Of a DNA stretch of 64,000 nucleotides, positions 45,216 through 54,028 are shown piece after piece. The stretch covers positions 1-64,000 of the forward strand of contig NZ_CP045488.1 of NCBI RefSeq assembly GCF_009392895.1. Reading direction: 5' to 3'. Position 1 is the stretch's first letter; each line of letters opens with the position of its first letter. The DNA is from Natronorubrum aibiense. GTDB taxonomy: Archaea; Halobacteriota; Halobacteria; Halobacteriales; Natrialbaceae. Position numbers and translations under genes: made by a program. Below the pieces are notes generated by a model. It saw only the letters and a list, made by a program, of their open reading frames with translations. It ran no database searches and had not been told where the DNA came from.

Positions 45216-46048
45216 TCCTCCTCGTGGTCGGTGCCGATCGTGTCGATGCCGGCAAGACCACGTTCTCGGTCGGCTTACTCGAGCGAACCGGCGCGGCCGG
45301 CTACAAACCCCGCGCTGGTAACGACTTCTGGTTCGACCACGACGACTGCCAGCGAGCGCTCGCTGACGGCCGCCTTTACGGCAAAGACGCCGCCCAACTC
45401 GCAAACGCCGAAGCAACCAGCAGGCTACCTGAAGCGCTCAACCCCGTCCACCGCCTGTGGCGGCCAGCACCTGACGGCGGCACTGGGTTGTTCGGCCGAT
45501 CGGATCGGGAGTTCCTGATCGATCGCGTGGGCTGCCCCGGCGATGGCGACGCTCCCACGTTCGTTCGTAACGCGACCGCCGACATTCCGGCTGCGGTCGC
45601 CGACGCGCTCCCGATCGAGGACGCGATTCCTGTCGAAACCGTCGACGAGTGGAACGACCTCGCCGAACGACGATACGTTCCTGCCTTCGAGGAACTGGCC
45701 GCGGAAATCGAGTCGGAGCCGGTCGCCATCGTCGAGTCTTACAGCGATATCGCCCGGCCATTGCAGTCACTCGATCCCGCAGCGATTAGCGCCGTCGCAG
45801 CCGTCGAGCCCGGCCGCGCGAGCATCTATCCGGGCGATCGGTACTGTCGGGCCGCTGAAATCGCCAGCTCGAGTCCGAGCGACGGGACCCTCGAGAAACG
45901 CGTACCCCACGTTCTGGACTACCTCGAGCCGCTCGAGCGCGTTCACCTGCCGGCACTCGGCAGTGACGACCGTGTCGACCCCGCACGGATCGCTCGTGCG
46001 TACGACGACGCCTACGACGCGGTGCTGGATGCCGCCGGCACGCTGTAA
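45212..46048 (+). CDS. Predicted P-loop ATPase
   Basis: A 278-aa protein. MILLVVGADRVDAGKTTFSVGLLERTG holds a Walker A with an inserted acidic loop (G-x4-DAGKTT), the style of the SIMIBI class (as in cobyrinate-synthase-like ATP-dependent proteins). IVESYSDIARPL may be the Walker B strand. Several Trp/Asp-rich segments (GNDFWFDHDDC) are unique to the group. Exact role unknown; cotranscribed with the 88-aa protein. Confidence 0.7.
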   Translation: MILLVVGADRVDAGKTTFSVGLLERTGAAGYKPRAGNDFWFDHDDCQRALADGRLYGKDAAQLANAEATSRLPEALNPVHRLWRPAPDGGTGLFGRSDREFLIDRVGCPGDGDAPTFVRNATADIPAAVADALPIEDAIPVETVDEWNDLAERRYVPAFEELAAEIESEPVAIVESYSDIARPLQSLDPAAISAVAAVEPGRASIYPGDRYCRAAEIASSSPSDGTLEKRVPHVLDYLEPLERVHLPALGSDDRVDPARIARAYDDAYDAVLDAAGTL

Positions 46049-46203
46049 CGACGGCTGATCGGCACCACTACGGCAATTACTCGGTTCTGCGTTCGATTCG
46101 CGTTCGAACTGAATCGAACTGTCTTGCTATCGACAGCGACAGGCATGACAACTGGGGTGCTTCGATCACAGTGGTTAAGACTACCCAGTGTAACAACCAG
46201 GTA

Positions 46204-47280
46204 ATGAAACGACGAACGTTCGTCGCCACGTTAGGTGGTGGGTCGGCACTCGGACTGGCCGGCTGTCTGACACAAGAAGGGGGAAGCGACGACGGGACGC
46301 TCACCGTCGTCACCTACGAGTCGATGCTCGACGGCGAGAACCCCGCCGGACCGTGGCTCAAGGACGCGTTCGAGGACGAGCATTCCGATGCCGAACTCGA
46401 GTGGGAGTTACTTCCCGACCAGGGAATCAACCACTACATCGAGCGAGCCGATCGAGACGTGGGGATCGACGCCGACGTCTATCTCGGGTTGAACATCGAT
46501 GACCTCGTCAGCGTCGACGACAACCTCGAAGACGGCGGCCTGTTCCAGTCGCTCGAGAGTGACCGGCTCGAGCGAGCCGACCGGGTTCGTGACGGACTCG
46601 AGATGGGCGACCCACACGACCGCGTACTGCCCTACGACACGGGGTACATCAGCCTCGTTTACGACGAAAGCGAGGTCGACGAACCGGAGACGTTCGAGGC
46701 CCTGACCGAACCAGAGTACGAGGACGCGCTGCTGGCCCAGAACGCCCAGAGCTCCGATCCCGGCCAGGCGTTCCTGCTGTGGACTATCGACGCCTTCGGT
46801 GAGGACGGCTATCTCGACTACTGGCGGGACCTCGACGACAACGGCGTCCGCATCCTCGAGGACTGGACCGAGTCCTACTACGGCGCGTACATGGAAGAAG
46901 AACGGCCCATGGTCGTCTCTTACTCGACGGATCAGGTGTTCGCGAGCGCGGAAGGCAACGATCTCACGCGCCACCAGATCGCGTTCCCGAACGGGCAGGG
47001 ATACGCGAACCCGGAGGGGATGGCCATCTTCGATGACGCGACGAGCATCGACCTCGCTTACGACTTCTTCGAGTTCGTCCTCTCGAACGACGCTCAGGCC
47101 GAAATCGCCCAGCGAAACGTCCAGTTCCCCGCGGTCGAAGACGAGTACGTCGACTTAGACGAGGAGTTCGACCAGTACGCACACGTCCCGCCGGAGGCAG
47201 TGACGGTCGGCTACGACGACCTCCGGGGCAACCTCGACGGGTGGGTCGACGACTGGGCGCGCGAGTTCGCAGGCCAGTAA
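46204..47280 (+). CDS. thiB: ABC importer substrate-binding lipoprotein, thiamine type
   Basis: A 358-aa binding protein. KRRTFVATLGGGSALGLAGCLTQ is a Tat signal with lipobox (Cys at residue 21), so it is anchored outside the membrane. LTVVTYESMLDGENPAGPWLKDAFE and the later YDTGYISLVYDESEVD resemble thiamine-binding ThiB proteins, and AEIAQRNVQFPAVEDEYVD is the typical late segment. Permease and ATPase genes follow directly. Iron- and sulphate-type binding proteins are the alternatives; thiamine is the best fit. Confidence 0.8.
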   Translation: MKRRTFVATLGGGSALGLAGCLTQEGGSDDGTLTVVTYESMLDGENPAGPWLKDAFEDEHSDAELEWELLPDQGINHYIERADRDVGIDADVYLGLNIDDLVSVDDNLEDGGLFQSLESDRLERADRVRDGLEMGDPHDRVLPYDTGYISLVYDESEVDEPETFEALTEPEYEDALLAQNAQSSDPGQAFLLWTIDAFGEDGYLDYWRDLDDNGVRILEDWTESYYGAYMEEERPMVVSYSTDQVFASAEGNDLTRHQIAFPNGQGYANPEGMAIFDDATSIDLAYDFFEFVLSNDAQAEIAQRNVQFPAVEDEYVDLDEEFDQYAHVPPEAVTVGYDDLRGNLDGWVDDWAREFAGQ

Positions 47281-47293
47281 CCCGGTCGTCTCC

Positions 47294-49189
47294 GTGTCAC
47301 TCCTCGATCGCGTTCCCGTCGACCGCACCCGCGTCGGCACCTGGCTCGAGCGCTACGCCCTCCAGGTGACCGCACTCGTCACGGCGGCCGTGCTCGTCGT
47401 GATGTTGTACGTCCCCGTCGGCGTCGTCTTCGTCAACGCCGTCGTTGAGGACGGCGTCCCGACGCTCGAGCACGTCGCCGCCGTACTGACCGATCCGTTT
47501 TATTTCGGTGCTCTCGCCGACGTCTTCGCCGACCCGCTGGTGATCCGAACCCACCTCGGCTCGCTTGCGGCGTGGCTTGGGGCCGTTTCGATCTCGGTGT
47601 CGCTCGAGTATCCGATCCCCGGCGTTTCCCTGCCGGTGCCGTGGCCCGGGGTCGAGATGCCCGACGTTCGAACGGGGCTGTTCGGCTTTACCGCCTATCA
47701 GGCTGCGCTCTCGACGGCCGCGAGCGTCGCACTCGGCTTGCCGGCCGCCTACGTCCTCGCAAACTACGAGTTCTACGGCCGCCGAACGCTGCGCTCGTTG
47801 ACGATCCTGCCGTTCGTCCTGCCGGGGATCATGGTCGCAGTCGGCTTCTACGCCATGTTCGGCCGCGCTGGCACCCTCAACACGCTGTTGGGACTCGTCG
47901 GAATCGGACCGTTTGCATTCATCGAGGCCGCACCGTTAGCAGTCGTAATCCTCGCACACGCGTTCTACAACGCGCCGCTAGTCGCTCGACTCACCGTCGC
48001 TGCCTGGGAGTCCGTCGACGTCAGAACCGTCGAAACCGCCCGGAGTCTCGGCGCCAGCAAGCGGCGTGCGTTCCGCGACGTCGTCGTTCCACAGCTCGTC
48101 CCGGCAGTGCTCACGGGTGCGCTGTTAACGTTCATTTTCACGTTCATGACGTTCCCGATCGTACTCGCACTCGGCGGCCTCCAGCTGGCGACTGTCGAAG
48201 TCTGGATCTACGACCGTATCCAGCGACTCGACGTCGTCGAAGCCGCGACGCTTGCGATCCTCGAGACGATCCTCTCACTGGGGCTGACGTACGCCTACCT
48301 TCGCTACGAGTCCGCACAGGCCGGCTTTTCGCAGGCAGCGTCGCGACCCGCTCGAGAAGCGCTCTTTCCGGACCTGCGGACGGCGTGCTCGCCGCGACGG
48401 CTCGCCATCGTCGGCTACGGACTCGTTGCCCTCGTCCTCTTCGTCGGACCGATGGCGAGTCTCGTCGTGGGGAGCGTCACCGACGGCTCCGGCTTGACGC
48501 TTCGCAACTACGCGTTCTTGCTCGAGCGCCAACTCGAGGGCGCGAGTTTCCAGACGCTGCCGTTGCCCGCCATCCGGAACTCGCTGTTGTTCGGCGTCGC
48601 GACGCTCGCGGTCGCGGTGCCGATGGGGGTCGTGCTCTCCGTGCTAACCGTTCGCGCCGGCCGTAGCGGCACGGTCATCGATACCCTCGCGATGTTGCCA
48701 CTGGCCGTCAGCGGCGTCGTCTTCGGAATCGGGCTCCTGCAGGGGCTAGTCTTCGGCGTCTCGCTTCCGGGCGGCTGGCGACTCCAGATCACGGGTGCCG
48801 TCGCGATCGTCGTCGCGCACGCGGTCGCCGCCTATCCGTTCGTGACCCGAAACGTCTCGCCGCTGCTCGCGAATCTCGATCCGGCGATGGTCGAATCTGC
48901 CCGGGCGCTCGGTGCCTCGCGGCTTCGAGCGCTGCTCGATATCGAACTCCCGCTCGTCGCACACGGGATCGTCGCCGGCGCGGCCTTCGCTTTTGCTATC
49001 TCGATCGGCGAGTTCTCTTCGACGGTGATTTTGGCCAGCGGCAGCGAGAGCTACACCATGCCGGTCGCCGTCGAACGCTATCTCGGTCGTCGTTCCGGTC
49101 CCGCGATCGCCATGGCAACCGTGCTGTTGGTCGTCACCGCGGCGAGTTTCGTCGTTATCGACCGCGTCGGCGGACGGGGGGACCCGTGA
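47294..49189 (+). CDS. thiP: ABC importer permease with two fused transmembrane domains (ThiP-like)
   Basis: A 631-aa protein with two consecutive importer permease domains. Each has the EAA loop that docks on the ATPase: ETARSLGASKRRAFRDVVVPQL and ESARALGASRLRALLDIELPLV. Fused permeases of this length are normal for thiamine and iron(III) importers. GTG start at 47294, 13 bases after thiB; overlaps thiQ by four bases. Compared with short ThiP proteins there is an extra periplasmic-side insert near residues 70-110. Confidence 0.85.
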   Translation: MSLLDRVPVDRTRVGTWLERYALQVTALVTAAVLVVMLYVPVGVVFVNAVVEDGVPTLEHVAAVLTDPFYFGALADVFADPLVIRTHLGSLAAWLGAVSISVSLEYPIPGVSLPVPWPGVEMPDVRTGLFGFTAYQAALSTAASVALGLPAAYVLANYEFYGRRTLRSLTILPFVLPGIMVAVGFYAMFGRAGTLNTLLGLVGIGPFAFIEAAPLAVVILAHAFYNAPLVARLTVAAWESVDVRTVETARSLGASKRRAFRDVVVPQLVPAVLTGALLTFIFTFMTFPIVLALGGLQLATVEVWIYDRIQRLDVVEAATLAILETILSLGLTYAYLRYESAQAGFSQAASRPAREALFPDLRTACSPRRLAIVGYGLVALVLFVGPMASLVVGSVTDGSGLTLRNYAFLLERQLEGASFQTLPLPAIRNSLLFGVATLAVAVPMGVVLSVLTVRAGRSGTVIDTLAMLPLAVSGVVFGIGLLQGLVFGVSLPGGWRLQITGAVAIVVAHAVAAYPFVTRNVSPLLANLDPAMVESARALGASRLRALLDIELPLVAHGIVAGAAFAFAISIGEFSSTVILASGSESYTMPVAVERYLGRRSGPAIAMATVLLVVTAASFVVIDRVGGRGDP

Positions 49190-50238
49190 CCGAACTTCGA
49201 CTCGAGGGCGTCTCGAAACGCTACGGAACGGACGCGGACGGGACGACCGCGCTACAGGACGTCGAGTTGACCGTCCGCGACGGCGAGTTTTTCACCCTCG
49301 TCGGCCCGTCGGGCTGTGGGAAGACCACCACGCTCCGGACGATCGCTGGCTTCGAGGAGCCGACCGAGGGCACCGTCGCCTTCGACGGCGAGCCGATGAC
49401 CAACGTCGCGCCCGAAGACCGCGACGTCGGCGTCGTCTTCCAGAGCTATGGGCTCTTTCCGCACATGAGCGTCGCCGAAAACGTCGGCTACGGGCTTCGG
49501 TTTCGCGATCCGCCCGAGGGGACGACGATCGACGAGCGAGTCGCCGACCTCCTCGACCTCGTCGACCTCGAGGGCATGGGCGAGCGCGACCCCGACCAGC
49601 TTTCCGGCGGCCAGCAACAGCGGGTGGCACTCGCCCGCGCGCTCGCTCCCGAACCTGACCTGCTCTTGCTCGACGAGCCGATGAGCGCCCTCGATGCCCG
49701 GCTCCGGGAGTCGCTGCGTCGACAGCTTACCCGAATCCAGTCGACGCTCGGGATCACGACGGTCTACATTACTCACGACCAGCGCGAGGCGCTAGCGATC
49801 TCGGACCGCGTCGCCGTCATGTCCGATGGCCGGATCGAGCAGGTCGCGACGCCACAGGCGATCTACCGCGAACCGAAAACCCGGTTCGTCGCCGAGTTCG
49901 TCGGGGAGAACAACCTCTTCGACGGCATCGTCCGTACTCGAGACGGCGACCGGGCGCACGTCGATGTCGGGGAAACCACGTTCGAACTCGCAGGCTCGAG
50001 GCTCCCTTCCGAGGGACAGCGAGTAAGTTTCTGCGTCCGGCCCGCCGCGCTCGCTCGAGCCGTCGAGACGAATCAGTTCCCAGTTACCATCGAGACCAGC
50101 GAGTTCCGCGGCGAACACGTCCGCGCATACGGGCGGTGGAACGAGATGTCTGTCGCCCTCCAGCTCGAGGCCGTCCCCGACGGAGACGTGACCGTCGGCT
50201 TCGAACCGGATGCCGCCCACGTGATCGAGAGCGGGTGA
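49186..50238 (+). CDS. thiQ: ABC importer ATPase, thiamine type
   Basis: A 350-aa ATPase: Walker A GPSGCGKTT near residue 44, signature LSGGQQQRVALARAL, Walker B LLLLDEPMSALDARL, and the H-loop in ITHDQ. Beyond about residue 240 is a TOBE-like regulatory domain (FCVRPAALARAV). It completes the binding protein-permease-ATPase set. Confidence 0.88.
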   Translation: MTELRLEGVSKRYGTDADGTTALQDVELTVRDGEFFTLVGPSGCGKTTTLRTIAGFEEPTEGTVAFDGEPMTNVAPEDRDVGVVFQSYGLFPHMSVAENVGYGLRFRDPPEGTTIDERVADLLDLVDLEGMGERDPDQLSGGQQQRVALARALAPEPDLLLLDEPMSALDARLRESLRRQLTRIQSTLGITTVYITHDQREALAISDRVAVMSDGRIEQVATPQAIYREPKTRFVAEFVGENNLFDGIVRTRDGDRAHVDVGETTFELAGSRLPSEGQRVSFCVRPAALARAVETNQFPVTIETSEFRGEHVRAYGRWNEMSVALQLEAVPDGDVTVGFEPDAAHVIESG

Positions 50239-50817
50239 TCAGGCCTGCCGAGCCATCTGCGCCGACAGTTCGACGTGGCCATAGGGCTGGTTCGTGACGC
50301 TGGGGCCGTGGCCTGTGTGCATCTCCGTTAAATCGTCGTCGATCACGCCGAGCACGCGGTCGATGCTCTCGATGAGCGCCGGTCGGTCTCCTTCCTCGAG
50401 ATCTGTCCGGCCGAAACTCCCGTTCTGGAAGACCAGATCGCCCGCAAAGAGCACGCCGGCGTCAGCTGAGTAGAAACAGAGATGGTCGTTTTTGTGGCCG
50501 GGCGTATGGAGCGCAACGTACTCGTAATCGCCGAGTTGGACCGTTGCCTCGTCGTCGATGGCGTGGTCGACACCGTCGACCGACGTGTCGTACCCCCACA
50601 CGTCGACGTCGAAGGCGTCTGTGACTGCCTCGAGGTTGCCGACGTGATCGCGGTGGGTGTGCGTGAGGACGACAGCGTCGATATCGTCGACGCGATCACG
50701 AACGGCCGCGACGACGTCGAAGTTCGCGCCTACGTCGACGAGGACGGTTCGTTCGCCGGTAACGAGATAGACGTTGCTCGTAAACGCCTGCACACCCTGT
50801 GCGAGATTAGCGATCAT
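50239..50817 (-). CDS. Metallo-beta-lactamase-fold hydrolase
   Basis: A 192-aa single-domain MBL protein, probably a glyoxalase II-like or general thioester hydrolase. VVLTHTHRDHVGNLEAV is the HxHxDH metal site, HTPGHKNDHLCFY and LLFAGDLVFQNGSFGRTDL give the remaining ligands. Its stop abuts that of thiQ (convergent). Confidence 0.88.
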   Translation of the reverse strand: MIANLAQGVQAFTSNVYLVTGERTVLVDVGANFDVVAAVRDRVDDIDAVVLTHTHRDHVGNLEAVTDAFDVDVWGYDTSVDGVDHAIDDEATVQLGDYEYVALHTPGHKNDHLCFYSADAGVLFAGDLVFQNGSFGRTDLEEGDRPALIESIDRVLGVIDDDLTEMHTGHGPSVTNQPYGHVELSAQMARQA

Positions 50818-50970
50818 GACTCACGATATGCCGGCAAGCGGTTTGTGCGTATCGACACGCCGGCACGAAGACGAGCAGCGATGCCGGCGTGAGCCGCCGC
50901 CGTCGCTGTGTTTTCGACCCCATCCTCGGATTCACAAGCATTTTTATCTGCGGCACGTAGGGGTAGACGA

Positions 50971-52227
50971 ATGAATCGGTCGGCAGCTGCCGTTCTCGTC
51001 GTTCTCGCCGTCGTGTCCATCGCGACGATCGGTGCGCCCATGACGGTCGCCGGGACTGGTGCTGGGGACAGCCGTGCGTCCCAGCTCACCCAGCCTGCGC
51101 TCGAGCCACAGCCTACGACCGACACCGCCGCGCAACTCCAGACGGATTCGGACTCGAGGATCGCCTTTGCGACTGCCAACGATACCCCCGATTTCGACCG
51201 GACGACGTTCGAGATCACCGTCCACGATGACGGGAGCGCGACGTGGACGTTCCGCTACGAACAACGCTTCGGGACCGGCGACGAGAACGAATCAGCCGAC
51301 CGCGAAGCCTTCGAGGAGTTCGCCGACGACTTCGAAGCGGAGGAAAGCGGGCTCTACGACCGGTTTGTCGAGCAAGCTCAGGCCATGACCGACAGCGGAT
51401 CCGAACTAACTGGCCGAGAGATGGACGCCACGGATTTCGAGCGCTCCGCAACGGTCGAAGACCAGTTCGGGTCTCGCGGGATCGTCGAAATGTCCTTTAC
51501 CTGGCATGGATTCGCCCACGTCGAGGACGGAACCGTCGAGGTCGGCGACGTCTTTCAAGATATGTACATCGGGCCCGATCAGTCGATCGAAATCACTGCC
51601 GGCGACGGGCTCACTTTCGACCGCGCTGAACCCGAAGACAGCGCCCAGTACTCCCGCACCGAACTCGAGGATGCGAATTCGGTTCGGTGGAGCGGCGAAC
51701 AGCAGTTCCTCGATGGACAGCCGTGGGTCGTCCTCGTTCAAGACGGGGCAACGGACAGTAGCGGGTTTCTCAGCCGTGGCGATCTATCGTGGTATCTCGC
51801 CGTCGCGGCTATCGTCGCACTGGGAATCGCTGGCGGCGGACTCTGGTACCGACGACGATCGGACGACACCGATACTGGAAACGGAACGAGCGCAGCCCAG
51901 ACTGACGGGCCAGACACGATGTCAGCACCAACAGCCCCTGCCGAAGACGACCACGGTGAGTCTCACACAGCAGCGCCTGAGCCACTGCCCGACGAGGAAC
52001 TGCTCACCGACGAAGACCGGGTCGTCAAACTCATCCGCGAAAACGGCGGTCGAATGAAGCAGGTCAACATCGTCGAGGAAACCGGCTGGTCAAAATCCAA
52101 AGTCAGCATGCTCCTCTCGGATATGGCCGACGAGGGAACTATCAGCAAACTCCGCGTCGGTCGCGAGAACATCATCAGCCTCGAGGGGTACGAACCCGAA
52201 GCGACGAAGTCGCCGTTCGACGAATAG
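50971..52227 (+). CDS. Membrane-anchored winged-helix regulator with extracellular sensor
   Basis: A 418-aa protein with a Sec-like signal (AAAVLVVLAVVSIATIGAPMTV), an extracellular region of about 240 residues (FEITVHDDGSATWTFRYEQRF), one membrane helix (WYLAVAAIVALGIAGGGLWY) and an intracellular winged helix at the end (EDRVVKLIRENGGRMKQVNIVEETGWSKSKVSMLLSDMADEGTI). It thus links an outside domain to DNA without a kinase. Haloarchaeal DUF7343/DUF7345-type proteins share this plan. Targets unknown. Confidence 0.8.
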   Translation: MNRSAAAVLVVLAVVSIATIGAPMTVAGTGAGDSRASQLTQPALEPQPTTDTAAQLQTDSDSRIAFATANDTPDFDRTTFEITVHDDGSATWTFRYEQRFGTGDENESADREAFEEFADDFEAEESGLYDRFVEQAQAMTDSGSELTGREMDATDFERSATVEDQFGSRGIVEMSFTWHGFAHVEDGTVEVGDVFQDMYIGPDQSIEITAGDGLTFDRAEPEDSAQYSRTELEDANSVRWSGEQQFLDGQPWVVLVQDGATDSSGFLSRGDLSWYLAVAAIVALGIAGGGLWYRRRSDDTDTGNGTSAAQTDGPDTMSAPTAPAEDDHGESHTAAPEPLPDEELLTDEDRVVKLIRENGGRMKQVNIVEETGWSKSKVSMLLSDMADEGTISKLRVGRENIISLEGYEPEATKSPFDE

Positions 52228-52287
52228 CACAGCGACTGGCCCCAACACCCATGAGATTCGAAGACACTGTCGAATTGAAACGGAACC

Positions 52288-52293
52288 CTTAAA
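52288..52293 (+). promoter_or_regulatory. TATA box of tRNA-Glu
   Basis: CTTAAA, 38 bases before the tRNA 5' end, in a GGAACCCTTAAACAG context. Confidence 0.45.
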
Positions 52294-52330
52294 CAGCAAA
52301 GCGCACAACGATTGATTGCAGACGAAGCCC

Positions 52331-52405
52331 GCTCCGATGGTGTAGTCCGGCCAATCATATTGCCCTCTCACGGCAATGACCAGGGTTCGAATCCCTGTCG
52401 GAGCA
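52331..52405 (+). tRNA. tRNA-Glu(CTC)
   Basis: A 75-base tRNA. Acceptor GCTCCGA pairs with TCGGAGC, the anticodon arm is TTGCC-CTCTCAC-GGCAA with anticodon CTC (reads GAG), the T arm is CAGGGTTCGAATCCCTG, and the discriminator is A. No CCA. A T5 run follows. Confidence 0.96.
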
Positions 52406-52408
52406 TCC

Positions 52409-52413
52409 TTTTT
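52409..52413 (+). terminator. Oligo-T terminator after tRNA-Glu
   Basis: T5 three bases behind the tRNA. Confidence 0.4.
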
Positions 52414-52459
52414 CGACGTCGCTTAACTTCGAACAGGACGCTGACCGCGTCGTCGTCTT

Positions 52460-53974
52460 TCAGTCCGACAACGGCGGTGTCGTGTCCGGGGGTTGGCGGT
52501 GATTCGTTGCCTGTTCGAACGCGTAGCCGAGTTCGATGAGCGACGGCTCGTCGAACGGACGTCCCAGAATCTCGAGGCCGACCGGCAACCCGTCGTCCGT
52601 GAACCCGGCGGGAAGCGAGACGGCGCTACACAGCGACTGGGAGGCGATGATCGTGTTCGTCGCGAACGTCATCGTGTCGTACTCGCCGTCTCGGATCTCG
52701 GCTTCCGTTGGCGGCACGACTTGCACGTCAGGGTAAACGATCGCATCGAGGTCGTGGCTCGCGAACACGTTCAGAATCGTCTCCTGGAAGGTGTGCTGGG
52801 CGGTTCGACATTTCCAGTACGCTAGGTTATCCGTCAGATCCTCGGGTCCGTCTTCGGCGAAGCCGATAAACAGATCCAGAATGTCGTGGTACTGGCCGTT
52901 TTCGTACAGTTCGGCGACGGAGTCGACGGGCGTCTCGCGGTCCTCGAGAAATGCGTTGAGATCACGTTTCGACTGGAGGATGTACAGCATCGTCTCCTCG
53001 AGCGACGACTCCAGATCGGGAATCTCCACGGGGTCGACGAGCGTCGCGCCGAGGTTCTCTATCGTCGTCAGTGCCCGTTCGATGACCGCATTGACCGGTG
53101 CAGCATCGGGGTTCTCGTCGTCACCGAAGCCGGACCGAAGCACGCCGATACGGGTCCCGTGCAAGCCATCGGCGAGGAGATGGTTGGTGTACGAGCCGCG
53201 GTCCCCAATCAACTCAGTCTTGCCGGTGAGGTCGTCGCGGGCGTCGTAGCCGACGAGGACGTCGAGCAGTTTCGCGGTATCGCGGACGGTTCGCGTCATC
53301 GGCCCAGCCGTATCCTGCTGTGAGACGAGCGGACTGACGCCGGTACGACTGATCAGTCCGGGCGTGACGCGGAGCCCGACGAGATTGCTAAACGACGCGG
53401 GGACGCGAATTGAGCCGCCACAGTCAGTCCCGATGCCGACAGCGCCCAGATTGGCGGCAACGGCCACGCCCGTCCCGCTGCTCGAGCCGCCCGGATCGCG
53501 ACTCAGTTCGTAGGGGTTTTTCGTCCGTCCGGCAACCGAGGAGAATCCGAACCACGAGGTGGCCCAGTCCGGCATATTCGTCTTCGCGAGCACGATTGCG
53601 CCAGCATCACGCAGTCGGCGTGTGACTTCCGACTCGGTCTCGGGGACGTAGCCGTCGAACGCTTCCGAGCCGTACGTCGTCACCACGTCGGTCGTCTCGA
53701 GGTGGTCTTTGACGAGTACCGGAATGCCATGCAGCGGGCCGACGAACGTTCCCGAGTCGGCGAACGACTGATCCAACTCGGCCGCCCGCGCCGTCGCCTC
53801 GTCGTTGACTGTGATGATCGAGTTGAGTTCGGGGCCGCTGCGGTCGTACGCGTCGATACGCTCGAGATACTGGTCGACGAGGGCCTCGCTCGTGAGCGTG
53901 CCGGCCTCGAACGCGCGGTGAATCCCGCCGATCGTCGCCTCCTCGAGCGTGAACTCTGCGCTTGTCATACTCAT
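52460..53974 (-). CDS. Amidase-signature hydrolase 1
   Basis: A 504-aa enzyme of the amidase signature family. PVLVKDHLET carries the catalytic Lys, DPGGSSSGTGVAVAANLGAVGIGTDCGGSIRVPA the cis-Ser and the nucleophile Ser. Substrate is unknown: this fold includes GatA, enantioselective amidases and nitrile-pathway amidases. The GatA-specific partner genes are absent here, so it is more likely a catabolic amidase. Start may be the second ATG (53968). It shares direction with a second amidase gene 54 bases upstream. Confidence 0.88.
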   Translation of the reverse strand: MSMTSAEFTLEEATIGGIHRAFEAGTLTSEALVDQYLERIDAYDRSGPELNSIITVNDEATARAAELDQSFADSGTFVGPLHGIPVLVKDHLETTDVVTTYGSEAFDGYVPETESEVTRRLRDAGAIVLAKTNMPDWATSWFGFSSVAGRTKNPYELSRDPGGSSSGTGVAVAANLGAVGIGTDCGGSIRVPASFSNLVGLRVTPGLISRTGVSPLVSQQDTAGPMTRTVRDTAKLLDVLVGYDARDDLTGKTELIGDRGSYTNHLLADGLHGTRIGVLRSGFGDDENPDAAPVNAVIERALTTIENLGATLVDPVEIPDLESSLEETMLYILQSKRDLNAFLEDRETPVDSVAELYENGQYHDILDLFIGFAEDGPEDLTDNLAYWKCRTAQHTFQETILNVFASHDLDAIVYPDVQVVPPTEAEIRDGEYDTMTFATNTIIASQSLCSAVSLPAGFTDDGLPVGLEILGRPFDEPSLIELGYAFEQATNHRQPPDTTPPLSD

Positions 53975-54028
53975 ACACGTTCGCGAGGCACGGGTATCAA
54001 TCGTTCCCCGCGCTGGCTACCCTGCGGG

